In this document: in pieces, positions 57,129 through 64,000 of the stretch
Numbering within the stretch: the stretch's first letter is position 1
Layout of the letters: every line of letters starts with the position of its first letter
The notes under the pieces: generated by a model
The model's input: only the letters and a program-made list of their open reading frames with translations
Databases searched by the model: none
Told to the model about the DNA's origin: nothing
Assembly (NCBI RefSeq): GCF_000969985.1
Contig: NZ_CP009526.1
Span: 3,658,001 to 3,722,000 of the forward strand
Reading direction: 5' to 3'
DNA from: Methanosarcina barkeri str. Wiesmoor
GTDB taxonomy: Archaea > Halobacteriota > Methanosarcinia > Methanosarcinales > Methanosarcinaceae
Length of the DNA: 64,000 nt
Made by a program: the position numbers and the translations under genes

Positions 57129-57869
57129 TTAGCCTGTTATGTTTGTCTCGCCTAGGTAAGGCCCGTGCCAGGTATGCACCCAGATCTGACCACTGTAGGC
57201 ATTTACGCTCAACATCCCTTCAATATCTTGTCTTCCAAAATCAAAAGTGTAATAACCGGGCATTTCATTAGATCCAAGGACCTGCGCTCCCGGTAGGTAG
57301 CCTGTTAAGAAATCTCCTGCCAGCTTTTTAGCCTCATTTATATCATACTCAGGCCCTCCGGTCGTTGTTCTGCCAGCTCCAAAGCGTGTGTTCCACATCA
57401 TGTTCGGTCCTGGTTCAGAATAGGCTAACCCTGAATAGCGATCCACCAGCACTTCAGCTATATCCTGACTACTGTTTGTGTCCTTTAAAACAGCATAATA
57501 ATTGCCACTAAATATCATGAAGTCCTCGACCTGAATATTCGAGCCATACTGGCTGGCGAAGTTCTCCAGACTTTTCAAAGCCTCATCCTGGGTTACAGGT
57601 TTTGACTCAGGATAATATATTGCCATCATATTGCCCATCATTCCCGGTCCATAGCCATATTTATGGCCTGAATTATTATTCATCATTCCCGGTCCATAGC
57701 TATAATTATAGCCTGGATTGTTCATCATCCCTGGCCCCATCTGCCCTGGTTGATAATCTCCCTGGCTATAGGTTGAATTGTATGTCATTGGCCTGAAAGC
57801 CAAAAAAACAAGAAGTACTATTACTGCCAGTACTAATAGACCAATTATGATATTTTTGCTGTCTGCCAT
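57129..57869 (-). CDS. Membrane-anchored Met-rich protein with PepSY-like domains
   Basis: 246 aa. N-terminal TM (IIIGLLVLAVIVLLVFLAF). A repeat region follows with YGPGMM/GPGMMNN (three to four times, residues ~40-80), able to bind Cu(I) by Met. Two PepSY-like halves come next: KPVTQDEALKSLENFASQYG...EVLVDRYSGLAYSEPG and YDINEAKKLAGDFLTGYLPG...LSVNAYSGQIWVHTWHG. Neighbour of the SHOCT and CopZ genes, so an extracellular copper buffer or sensor is plausible inference. Confidence 0.78.
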   Translation of the reverse strand: MADSKNIIIGLLVLAVIVLLVFLAFRPMTYNSTYSQGDYQPGQMGPGMMNNPGYNYSYGPGMMNNNSGHKYGYGPGMMGNMMAIYYPESKPVTQDEALKSLENFASQYGSNIQVEDFMIFSGNYYAVLKDTNSSQDIAEVLVDRYSGLAYSEPGPNMMWNTRFGAGRTTTGGPEYDINEAKKLAGDFLTGYLPGAQVLGSNEMPGYYTFDFGRQDIEGMLSVNAYSGQIWVHTWHGPYLGETNITG

Positions 57870-58089
57870 GATCGCTTCTAATTAAATTCTGCATCGGATT
57901 AAGTTCTAATAGTTAAATCAGCAGCTAACCGGACTTTTCATTTGAATATCAAATATTTTTATCAAATTTTAGTAAGTAACTCTGATTTAACTATATTTTT
58001 GGACGAAAAAATACAATCAAACTCCGGCAATTAAATTAAAACTGGGTGTTTTGAACAATTGAATGAGCTTGTTCAATTTTTGGTGTATT

Positions 58090-58190
58090 CTTACGTAAAC
58101 TCTCAGCCAAGTTTCTGTACTTCATTTTGGAACTCTAAACCTCAGCTTTTAACCACAACGGTTAATGTCTCACCTTGCAGACAAAAAAAT
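58090..58190 (-). pseudogene. Remnant of a TnpB (IS605/IS1341-type) 3' end
   Basis: Minus-strand frame reads ETLTVVVKS, stop, GLEFQNEVQKLG, stop, resembling the C-terminal tail typical of Methanosarcina TnpB proteins (GLEFQNEA...). Only about 35 codons survive. From memory of the family, not from a search. Confidence 0.4.
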
Positions 58191-58264
58191 CAACGACCGC
58201 CATAATATCCCCATAATTAAAGATATGTTAATTTATTTATAATTATCATCTGATACTTTAAGAT

Positions 58265-58350
58265 AGCTTGCTATCCTCGCCCTGGAGAGTAACCTGTTGG
58301 GGTACAGCACTTCCAGAAGAACCCAGACCATAGCAAGGGCAGCGAGGTCT
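58265..58350. ncRNA. GC-rich block with interleaved complementary segments
   Basis: CTTGCTAT (58267-58274) can pair ATAGCAAG (58330-58337); CCTCGCCCT (58275-58283) can pair AGGGC-GCGAGG (58336-58347); CTGGAGAG can pair CTTCCAG; TTGGGGT can pair ACCCAG. Pairs interleave, pseudoknot-like. Much richer in G+C than flanks. No open frame fits. Could be a small RNA, a leader of the TauE gene, or a group II intron/IS remnant. Confidence 0.35.
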
Positions 58351-58432
58351 CAAGATGTCGAATGCAAGAAAAATTGAGTCTGATTACGTCTGATTACGTC
58401 TGATTTAATCCGCTTTAATATGGTTGTGTAGT

Positions 58433-59164
58433 ATGGTTGTCTATGAAGAAATTATCTATATAGCCCTGCTTACACTGCTGGCAAGCCTGATCGGGAATAT
58501 GGCCGGATTTGGAATATCCACAATTATGGTGCCTGTCCTGCTGATTATCCTTCCTCTGCCTCAGACTTTACTCCTGGTGGGCATAGTTCACTGGTTTAAT
58601 GATATTTGGAAGATACTCTTATTTCGGAAGGGAATAAGATGGAAACTTCTTCTTGCCTTCGGGCTTCCAGGAATCTTTGCCAGTTTCCTGGGATCATCCC
58701 TATCCTTGAGAATCTCAAGGGAAATTCTTTCAAGAGCTTTAGGGGTGTTCCTTATAGCCTACGTTATCTTCATCATTTTCAACCGAACTTTCAAACTGAG
58801 CCAGAAGTTATCAGTAGCAATATCCAGTGGAACCCTTACCGGATTTTTTGCAGGTATATTTGGCATAGGCGGGGAGATAAATGCCGTAACCTTGAGTGCT
58901 TTCAACCTGGAAAAAGCTGTTTATGTTGCAACTGCTGGCGCTATAGCTTTTATGATCGACTCTACAAGGATAGTGACGTATATCCTGGGAGGTACGAGAC
59001 TTGACCCTATCCTTATATCAGGCTTTTTGATCTTCATACCTATCTCTTTAATTGGGGCAATGATCGGGAAAAGAGAAATTGAAAAAATACCCCAGGAAAA
59101 ATTCAGGACTTTTGTGGCAGTTTTCATATTTCTATTCGGTTTGAAACTGGTGTTATTCCCTTAA
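58433..59164 (+). CDS. TauE/SafE family sulfite/anion exporter
   Basis: 243 aa from ATG 58433 (MVVYEEIIYIALL). Seven to eight TM helices. Family motifs: NMAGFGISTIMVPVLLI near the N-terminus and TGFFAGIFGIGGEINAV in the second half, an internal duplication of the family. Exports sulfite, sulfonates or related anions. Monocistronic after a repeat-rich leader. Confidence 0.9.
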   Translation: MVVYEEIIYIALLTLLASLIGNMAGFGISTIMVPVLLIILPLPQTLLLVGIVHWFNDIWKILLFRKGIRWKLLLAFGLPGIFASFLGSSLSLRISREILSRALGVFLIAYVIFIIFNRTFKLSQKLSVAISSGTLTGFFAGIFGIGGEINAVTLSAFNLEKAVYVATAGAIAFMIDSTRIVTYILGGTRLDPILISGFLIFIPISLIGAMIGKREIEKIPQEKFRTFVAVFIFLFGLKLVLFP

Positions 59165-59323
59165 CTTAACGACAGCCTTTCTTCTGATGAATGCAGATCA
59201 GGTATGACAAAAAAAATTTTCCTGCAGTTTTCAGTCGTTAGCTACCAAATTAAGTAATTAACCATTAAGACCTTGACCATTAAGACCTGAGTTTGCTGAA
59301 AAATTTTTGATTTTTATTTACCT

Positions 59324-60979
59324 TTATTTACCTCGAAATGCGAGGAGAAGTGCTATCAGAACCGAACCTGCAAATCCAGCCAGTCCTACCCAGGAAAAAA
59401 CACCTCCATTTAACAGTATGTAAGTTGAGACAATAAGCAGGACAGCCAGATAGAGTTCTTTTGAAAAAGTAGTTTTCCTTGTTTCCTTCTGCTTTAAGAA
59501 AAGAAACTTATCCCCCATTCCTTCCATTTTATCGGTGACTTCTCGAATTGCATCTCTCAATTCAGCCTTTTCGTCCATAGGCTCGGTGGAAAATTCGATG
59601 TGAAGAGCGGTACCTTTTGGAGTATTAAGCTTTTTATAAGCGTCCATCAGCACAGGAATAGCAATGGTTTTAATATTGTATTTTGGATCCAGTTCCAGGC
59701 AGACTCCTTCGATTAGCAGGATCGCCCTCTGCAGAGTTGAGAATTCTCCCGGCAACCGAATATCGTATTTCAAACCGAGCTTTGCATAATTGTCACTCTG
59801 CCTGCCTTCAAGCCCGTAGTTCTGGTTTGCAATCAGGCTATCCATATCTTTCCTGAGCCTGCGAATATCCACATCTCGCACATCGGCGCCCCCTATTTTC
59901 AGGAAACCCTGGGTTGCTCCTTCCACATCCCTGTTATTGATGGCATAGTAAAACTTCAGCATATTTTTTTTGAGCTCATCATCGATGCTGCCTACAGCCC
60001 CGAAATCGATGAAAGCAATGGTATTATTTTCCTGAACCAGCATATTGCCACCGTGAGGGTCAGCATGGTAAAAGCCGTCTATATAAACTTGTTTAAGATA
60101 ACTTTTAGTGATGATACGCGTATATTCAGATTTCTTGCTCTGGGGCACAGGCATATTGGTTATATCCTTAATCTGAGTTCCCTTTATGAACTCCATTGTA
60201 AGGACATTGGCTGAACAGTAGTCGGGATAGATCCTGGGCACAGACACGTTTTTTACGTTTTTGAAATTGTCCTCAAAACGCCGCATATTGACGGCTTCGG
60301 TTCTCAGGTCAACTTCGCGGGTAAGCATCTCCCTGATCTCCAGCGAGAAAGCATCGATATCAAAATTACTTCCGAGGCCGAGAACCTTTATCATAACCGG
60401 CCTGAAATCATCCAGGATAGAAAGGTCGATATTTATAATATCAATTAGATTCGGGCGAAGGATCTTTACAGCAACAGTTTTGCCTTCCAGAACTCCTTTA
60501 TAAACCTGCGCAATCGAGCCACTGGCAATGGGCTCCGGATCAAAGCTGTCAAAGATTTCAATAAAAGCTTTTGCTTTTCTCTCCCGGGAAGCTTTAAGCT
60601 CTGCATCTGTTTTTTTTCGTTTTCGTTCCTCAAGTGTCTCAAATTCGCAAACACAGGCAAGGTCAAGGGATTCAGCCATCTCCTCAAAAGGTATCGGCTT
60701 AACCTTGTCCTGAAGGTTTGACATTTCTATAACATAAGGATGCGGAACAAGATCAGGCCGCTTGCTCATGGTCTGTCCAATTTTGATAAAAGTAGGCCCA
60801 AGATCTTCGAAAGCTTTCCTGAGTTTTATAGCCGTCTGCCTGTTTTCTAGATCAAAAGTACAGGTGCACTCAGGATTTGAAATATAATCTGTGCGTAGAT
60901 CTCGGTAGAGTTCCGGAATAAGGTTGTACTTTAAAAGAACCCTCATAACCTCAAGGTAACGCTTTGTTTTCCCCAGCAT
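59324..60979 (-). CDS. ABC1/UbiB-family atypical kinase
   Basis: 551 aa. The KxGQ motif (FIKIGQTMSKRPDLVP) and the family A-rich-loop equivalent (ASGSIAQVYKGVLEGKTVAVKILRP) are visible, then DGFYHADPHGGNMLV and IAFIDFGAVGSID (catalytic-loop and DFG analogues). Two C-terminal TM helices (about 500-548). A Lys/Arg/Glu insertion (EERKRKKTDAELKASRERKAK) near residue 115-140 is longer than usual. Relatives support isoprenoid quinone or lipid metabolism; Methanosarcina has methanophenazine instead of ubiquinone, a possible target. Confidence 0.92.
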   Translation of the reverse strand: MLGKTKRYLEVMRVLLKYNLIPELYRDLRTDYISNPECTCTFDLENRQTAIKLRKAFEDLGPTFIKIGQTMSKRPDLVPHPYVIEMSNLQDKVKPIPFEEMAESLDLACVCEFETLEERKRKKTDAELKASRERKAKAFIEIFDSFDPEPIASGSIAQVYKGVLEGKTVAVKILRPNLIDIINIDLSILDDFRPVMIKVLGLGSNFDIDAFSLEIREMLTREVDLRTEAVNMRRFEDNFKNVKNVSVPRIYPDYCSANVLTMEFIKGTQIKDITNMPVPQSKKSEYTRIITKSYLKQVYIDGFYHADPHGGNMLVQENNTIAFIDFGAVGSIDDELKKNMLKFYYAINNRDVEGATQGFLKIGGADVRDVDIRRLRKDMDSLIANQNYGLEGRQSDNYAKLGLKYDIRLPGEFSTLQRAILLIEGVCLELDPKYNIKTIAIPVLMDAYKKLNTPKGTALHIEFSTEPMDEKAELRDAIREVTDKMEGMGDKFLFLKQKETRKTTFSKELYLAVLLIVSTYILLNGGVFSWVGLAGFAGSVLIALLLAFRGK

Positions 60980-61495
60980 CCATTTATAAATGGTATTATT
61001 GCTTAAGAGAGTTTCTTTAAAGTTATTGTCTCCTGAGCTGATTTCGCAGACTCAAAACTATTTGAGAGTCCAATACATAACACAACAGCAAGCGACGCAA
61101 AAGAGTAAACCTATAGCAACTTCCAGAAAGATACGTAGACATAATTTACAGATATTTTGTTAGATAGCCTCCTATGATTATATATGATTATTACAGGACC
61201 TTTATTACTCTAATTTATCAATTGTTTAGATCCATTTTAATATATCAGGAATTGGTTTTTGCAGTCTCAGTAGTTCCTGTCTCAGTAGTTCCTGTCTCAG
61301 TAGTTCCTATTTGTTAACCTTTAACAGGCAATAAATTTTTTATACTGTGTTCAACTAAGTTCATTATTCACGAAATTCTAAATTTCTAGGAGTTCAGGTT
61401 GGGATACAACAGCTAACACAGCTAGAATAGAATTCTTTGGTCAAGATTTCTTTTTAAGAGAAGTTGGGGGACAGTTTACGGTTACTAAATCTACA
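60980..61495. other. Gap with 14-bp repeats
   Basis: CTCAGTAGTTCCTGT occurs three times at about 61266-61308. About 61433-61465 is a direct copy of the start of the next gene (TTCTTTGGTCAAG.TTTC), in the same frame 69 bp upstream. No other gene. Confidence 0.5.
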
Positions 61496-62032
61496 ATGGA
61501 CTTCTTTGGTCAAGCTTTCTTTTTAAGAAAAGTCGCGGCTAACAAAGCTCCAGAACCTGTCAGTCCGATTAAAACTGACGAATCCGCAGTTATTTCTCTT
61601 CCTTTCAGGCTCACGGTTTCAGGTATCCTTTTTGCTGTAATTTTACTTCTTTCCTTCGTTTATCTCTATGATTTTCTGGACGAGGCAAAGGAAAAAGCAG
61701 CTCTGGACGAAATTTCAAGGCTTACGGTTGCTGCCGAACAGCTCTCCTTGCGTGGGAAAGGAAGTGAAATTTCCCTGGAGCTCATGCTGCCTGAAGGTGT
61801 GAACGTGGATTTAGGGGCTCTTCCTGGCAGACAGGACAAATGGCCTGCAGATGCGAACAATTACTGCATCCACACGGGAGAGAAAAGCACTTTCTATTAT
61901 TCGGATGCCTCTTTCTCAAACCCTGAACTTAATGGATCCGTATTCCTTGGTTCAGGCAGGCACAGGCTTTTGCTCTCAACAAAGCTTGAACCAAAGTCCG
62001 AAAGGCTATTCGTGATTATTTCCGAGAAATAA
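61496..62032 (+). CDS. Pilin-like/type IV secretion-system-associated membrane protein 1
   Basis: 178 aa. A Pro-rich N-terminal segment precedes a TM helix (FRLTVSGILFAVILLLSFVYLYDFLDEA, about 47-74), then a beta-rich outer domain. DESAVISLPFRLTVSG has the layout of archaeal pilin-like or pseudopilin N-termini, though no class III leader is clear. First of four similarly built genes that run rightward with short gaps. No ribosome site before the ATG. Confidence 0.6.
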   Translation: MDFFGQAFFLRKVAANKAPEPVSPIKTDESAVISLPFRLTVSGILFAVILLLSFVYLYDFLDEAKEKAALDEISRLTVAAEQLSLRGKGSEISLELMLPEGVNVDLGALPGRQDKWPADANNYCIHTGEKSTFYYSDASFSNPELNGSVFLGSGRHRLLLSTKLEPKSERLFVIISEK

Positions 62033-62070
62033 AATCTTAATAAAATTTGATACTTAGGAGAAGATCTTCT

Positions 62071-62784
62071 GTGAGAGATTTTGCTCGCGATGACTCTGCA
62101 TGGGCCGACTTTTTGATTTCAAAAGCGGCTCTAATTCTTGCAAGCGTTGTCCTTTTTGCGGCACTCTTTAATCTGGTTGCCAGTTTCAAGGAGCTTGAAA
62201 CCCGGGAGAAGCTTGATTTTCTGGCCCTGGACTTTAAAACTGCAGTAGATGAGGTGGGATCGGGCAATTCAGGGTCAGGTAATTCAGGAACAGGTAGTTT
62301 AGGATCAAAAGGTTCAGGATCAGGTAATTCCCTGGCCGGAGCTCAAGAGGAATTTCAGGGGGAATTTCAGAACGGGTCCCAAGATGAATCTCACGAATCT
62401 TCCTATTGTTTCAGTGAACAGGAAATTTTCAGGGATTTGCCTTTTGCGGGAGATATAAAGGTAAAGGTTTCGGGAGAATACGTCTGTCTGGAAGCCGAGT
62501 CCGAGGAACAGAGTTTCAGGGCTGTAAAACCCTTCGCCTTCAAGGTTTTACCTCTTAACGAATCTAGTCTACACGAAAAACTCAGTGTGGAATTTGGGCC
62601 TCCAGGTGACGAGGAAACTCCCCTTATAGCCAATTATTCTGAAATTGGGGCTTTCCTCCAGGCATTGGGGATTGAAGAAGCAGTCCTGAACCCGAGTGAA
62701 AATATCTCATTAAAGAAAGAATTCATTTATGTGAGGGATGAGGAGGGGGTATCTTCTTTTGGCTGCGTTCTTGTTTATCAATAA
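62071..62784 (+). CDS. Pilin-like membrane protein 2
   Basis: 237 aa from GTG 62071, chosen because AGGAG lies 9-13 nt upstream (the TTG eight codons earlier is in the ribosome site). TM about 14-40 (SKAALILASVVLFAALFNLVASF). A Gly/Ser-rich linker (GSGNSGSGNSGTGSLGSKGS) follows, then a beta-rich domain with YCFSEQEIF and EYVCLEAE, possibly a disulfide pair. Confidence 0.6.
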   Translation: MRDFARDDSAWADFLISKAALILASVVLFAALFNLVASFKELETREKLDFLALDFKTAVDEVGSGNSGSGNSGTGSLGSKGSGSGNSLAGAQEEFQGEFQNGSQDESHESSYCFSEQEIFRDLPFAGDIKVKVSGEYVCLEAESEEQSFRAVKPFAFKVLPLNESSLHEKLSVEFGPPGDEETPLIANYSEIGAFLQALGIEEAVLNPSENISLKKEFIYVRDEEGVSSFGCVLVYQ

Positions 62785-62890
62785 CTCATTATTTATCAGT
62801 GATCTGCTCGAAGCTCTACTCAAAAAGCGGCTCACAGCTACAGCTCGGCTCAAAGATACTTTAAAACCTGTGAAAAAAACGTGTGTGTTA

Positions 62891-63388
62891 ATGTCCAGAG
62901 ACGAAAGTGGGGTGCTTGAACCTCATACCGATCTACTCTCCGTAGCCCTTGCAGTGATAGGTTTTATGGTTTTCGCAGCCCTGATGTCACAGACCTACCT
63001 TGGATATGAAGACCGTTCATTTGCTCTTGAAAATTACGAGACCGCGTCTCTTCTTGCCGAAAACCTGGCAGATGCTCCTGCCCTGGAAGCCGAAAACTCA
63101 GGCTTGCTTTCGGCAGCTTCCCTTGACACACTTTCGGGCCCGAATGGGGCTAGTGAAAGAGCAAAGCTTTTTGCAGCTTTTTCAGGAAATTACCAGTTTC
63201 TGGTCGAGGTCCGGACAAAAGACGGTCAGTGGCACTGGCGGATCAAACCGGAAAATGCCGAGTCTGATGCTTTTGCCGATGACCTGGAAAAAGTTGCAGC
63301 CTCTGTGCCAGTCGTTATTGAACTGAATCCTGCTGAATCGATCACTGGAACCCTTACTGTCGTGATTTATAAGACAAAATGGAACTGA
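62891..63388 (+). CDS. Pilin-like membrane protein 3
   Basis: 165 aa from ATG 62891 (MSRDESGVLEPHTDLLSVALAV); the longer frame from 62738 overlaps gene 2 heavily and is less likely. TM about 17-36 (LSVALAVIGFMVFAALMSQTY). Then AEDL-like helical and beta parts. RDESGVLEPHTDLLSVALAVIGF resembles the N-terminus of proteins found in archaeal pilus operons. Confidence 0.6.
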   Translation: MSRDESGVLEPHTDLLSVALAVIGFMVFAALMSQTYLGYEDRSFALENYETASLLAENLADAPALEAENSGLLSAASLDTLSGPNGASERAKLFAAFSGNYQFLVEVRTKDGQWHWRIKPENAESDAFADDLEKVAASVPVVIELNPAESITGTLTVVIYKTKWN

Positions 63389-63600
63389 AAAAGAGATCTG
63401 TAAATGAGAAAAACTGGATCGAAGTTAGAATAATCGCATAGAAATTAAAGATCCAGATAACATTTTGAAAAGTTATTTGGAAGTTGAAGAATCACATAGA
63501 AGTTCAAAAAGCCTCGTGAAAGCTCAAAAAACTGGATAGAAGATGGAAATTAGAATAAACCTGAAAATGAGAAATACGGCACAAAAGTGAGATAAATTGC

Positions 63601-64000
63601 ATGAAAGAGAAGAGAACCGGAGAGTCCATAAAGAGGAGCAGAGAATTAAGAGTAAGAGAACAGGATCAGGTAAGATATCCAATAGTTCCTGAAATCCCCT
63701 GGCAATTCCCAAAGAAAAAAGGTACGCTGATTGCGGAATGCTCTGGTTATTTCACGGTTTTTGATGCCCTTTTTTTACTTGTCCTTATTTCACTTGCAGG
63801 TATCCTGTTAATGCCTTCCATGCAGGCAGAAAAACAATATTGTGCATCCGGATATGTTACTTCTTCGGAATTTGATGTTTATCTGCTTGAGTCGTTGCTT
63901 TCCTGTAAACTTGAGGACTTCGAATACGAAATCTCTCCTCTTGCAGCTCTTAATATCTCAATACCTGAAAACTCGGTTGTGGAAAATTCTTCTCATACTC
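63601..64000 (+). CDS. Pilin-like membrane protein 4 (3' truncated by window edge)
   Basis: At least 133 codons, open to the edge. Basic N-terminus, then a TM helix around 58-77 (FDALFLLVLISLAGILLMPSM). Cys residues (KQYCASGYV, SCKLEDF) suggest a disulfide in the outer domain. ISPLAALNISIPENSVV follows. Completes a run of four. Confidence 0.6.
   Translation, partial: MKEKRTGESIKRSRELRVREQDQVRYPIVPEIPWQFPKKKGTLIAECSGYFTVFDALFLLVLISLAGILLMPSMQAEKQYCASGYVTSSEFDVYLLESLLSCKLEDFEYEISPLAALNISIPENSVVENSSHT

Larger units (their letters stand above)
57870..58432. other. Gap with TnpB tail remnant and GC-rich structured block
   Basis: See 58090-58190 and 58265-58350. TCTGATTACG is repeated three times at 58378-58402 just before the TauE gene. 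Confidence 0.5.

Noticed and set aside
1-64000. tRNA or rRNA genes
   Set aside because: I looked by eye for T-loop GTTCRANNC patterns with acceptor pairing and found none convincing; a covariance-model scan would be decisive.

Overview
The window comes from a methanogenic archaeon, almost certainly a Methanosarcina. The signs are an AT-rich genome with long intergenic gaps, PKD-domain surface proteins with archaeosortase-type (PGF-CTERM-like) tails, a UPF0228 family protein, an archaeal ATP-dependent DNA ligase, an ACT protein next to homoserine dehydrogenase, a CooC-type ATPase, FilR1-domain regulators, and many IS remnants and MITE-like repeats. I see no tRNA, rRNA or CRISPR array.

Layout. 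1-4.5 kb: end of a PKD surface protein, then a condensation-type acyltransferase gene split by an IS (8-bp target duplication, clean restoration of a 429-aa frame on paper), next to a nucleotidyltransferase-fold gene. 5-6.8 kb: M20 amidohydrolase and GNAT acetyltransferase. 7.2-13 kb: an accessory polysaccharide locus on the minus strand (PIG-L deacetylase, ATP-grasp, processive GT2, secreted GH16). The GT2-GH16 part lies between long inverted repeats, and a decayed fused second copy lies at 15.6 kb. 13-15.4 kb: a tyrosine recombinase among several copies of a distinctive palindrome. 16-18 kb: GH15 glucoamylase-like enzyme whose best start is an ATT codon. 19-24.4 kb: PKD/PGF-CTERM protein, small zinc protein, WrbA flavoprotein, GT2-GT4 operon. 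25-28 kb: secreted helical protein, repeat arrays, two tiny zinc ribbons, truncated ISH3-type transposase. 28.6-33 kb: large polytopic GT-C-like protein, EngB GTPase, FilR1 regulator. 33-39 kb: secreted metalloprotease, small membrane-anchored proteins including UPF0228, a truncated IS1634-like element and a perfect MITE sharing its terminal sequence. 39-42.6 kb: core genes (lig, hom, ACT). 43-48 kb: membrane-spanning one-component regulator, secreted coiled-coil protein, lipoprotein, Hsp20, rubrerythrin. 48.6-58 kb: copper/metal region (CopA, CopZ twice, an HMA protein once intact and once decayed, SHOCT and Met-rich proteins), with flavoredoxin/RmlC, CooC and HxlR inside it. 58-64 kb: TauE exporter, ABC1 kinase, and the start of a cluster of pilin-like secreted/membrane proteins running off the end.

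How genes work together. The polysaccharide locus has the parts to polymerise (GT2), deacetylate (PIG-L), ligate or modify (ATP-grasp) and cleave (GH16) an exported polymer. The copper region looks like one operon (copA-HMA-copZ on the minus strand) duplicated as a segment, after which each copy lost a different part. Mobile DNA has shaped the window: at least four transposase families are represented, mostly broken, along with two non-autonomous inverted-repeat families.

A cross-cutting oddity is that three otherwise intact genes have no usable ATG/GTG/TTG start but carry an ATT or ATC codon 6-8 nt after a strong Shine-Dalgarno sequence.
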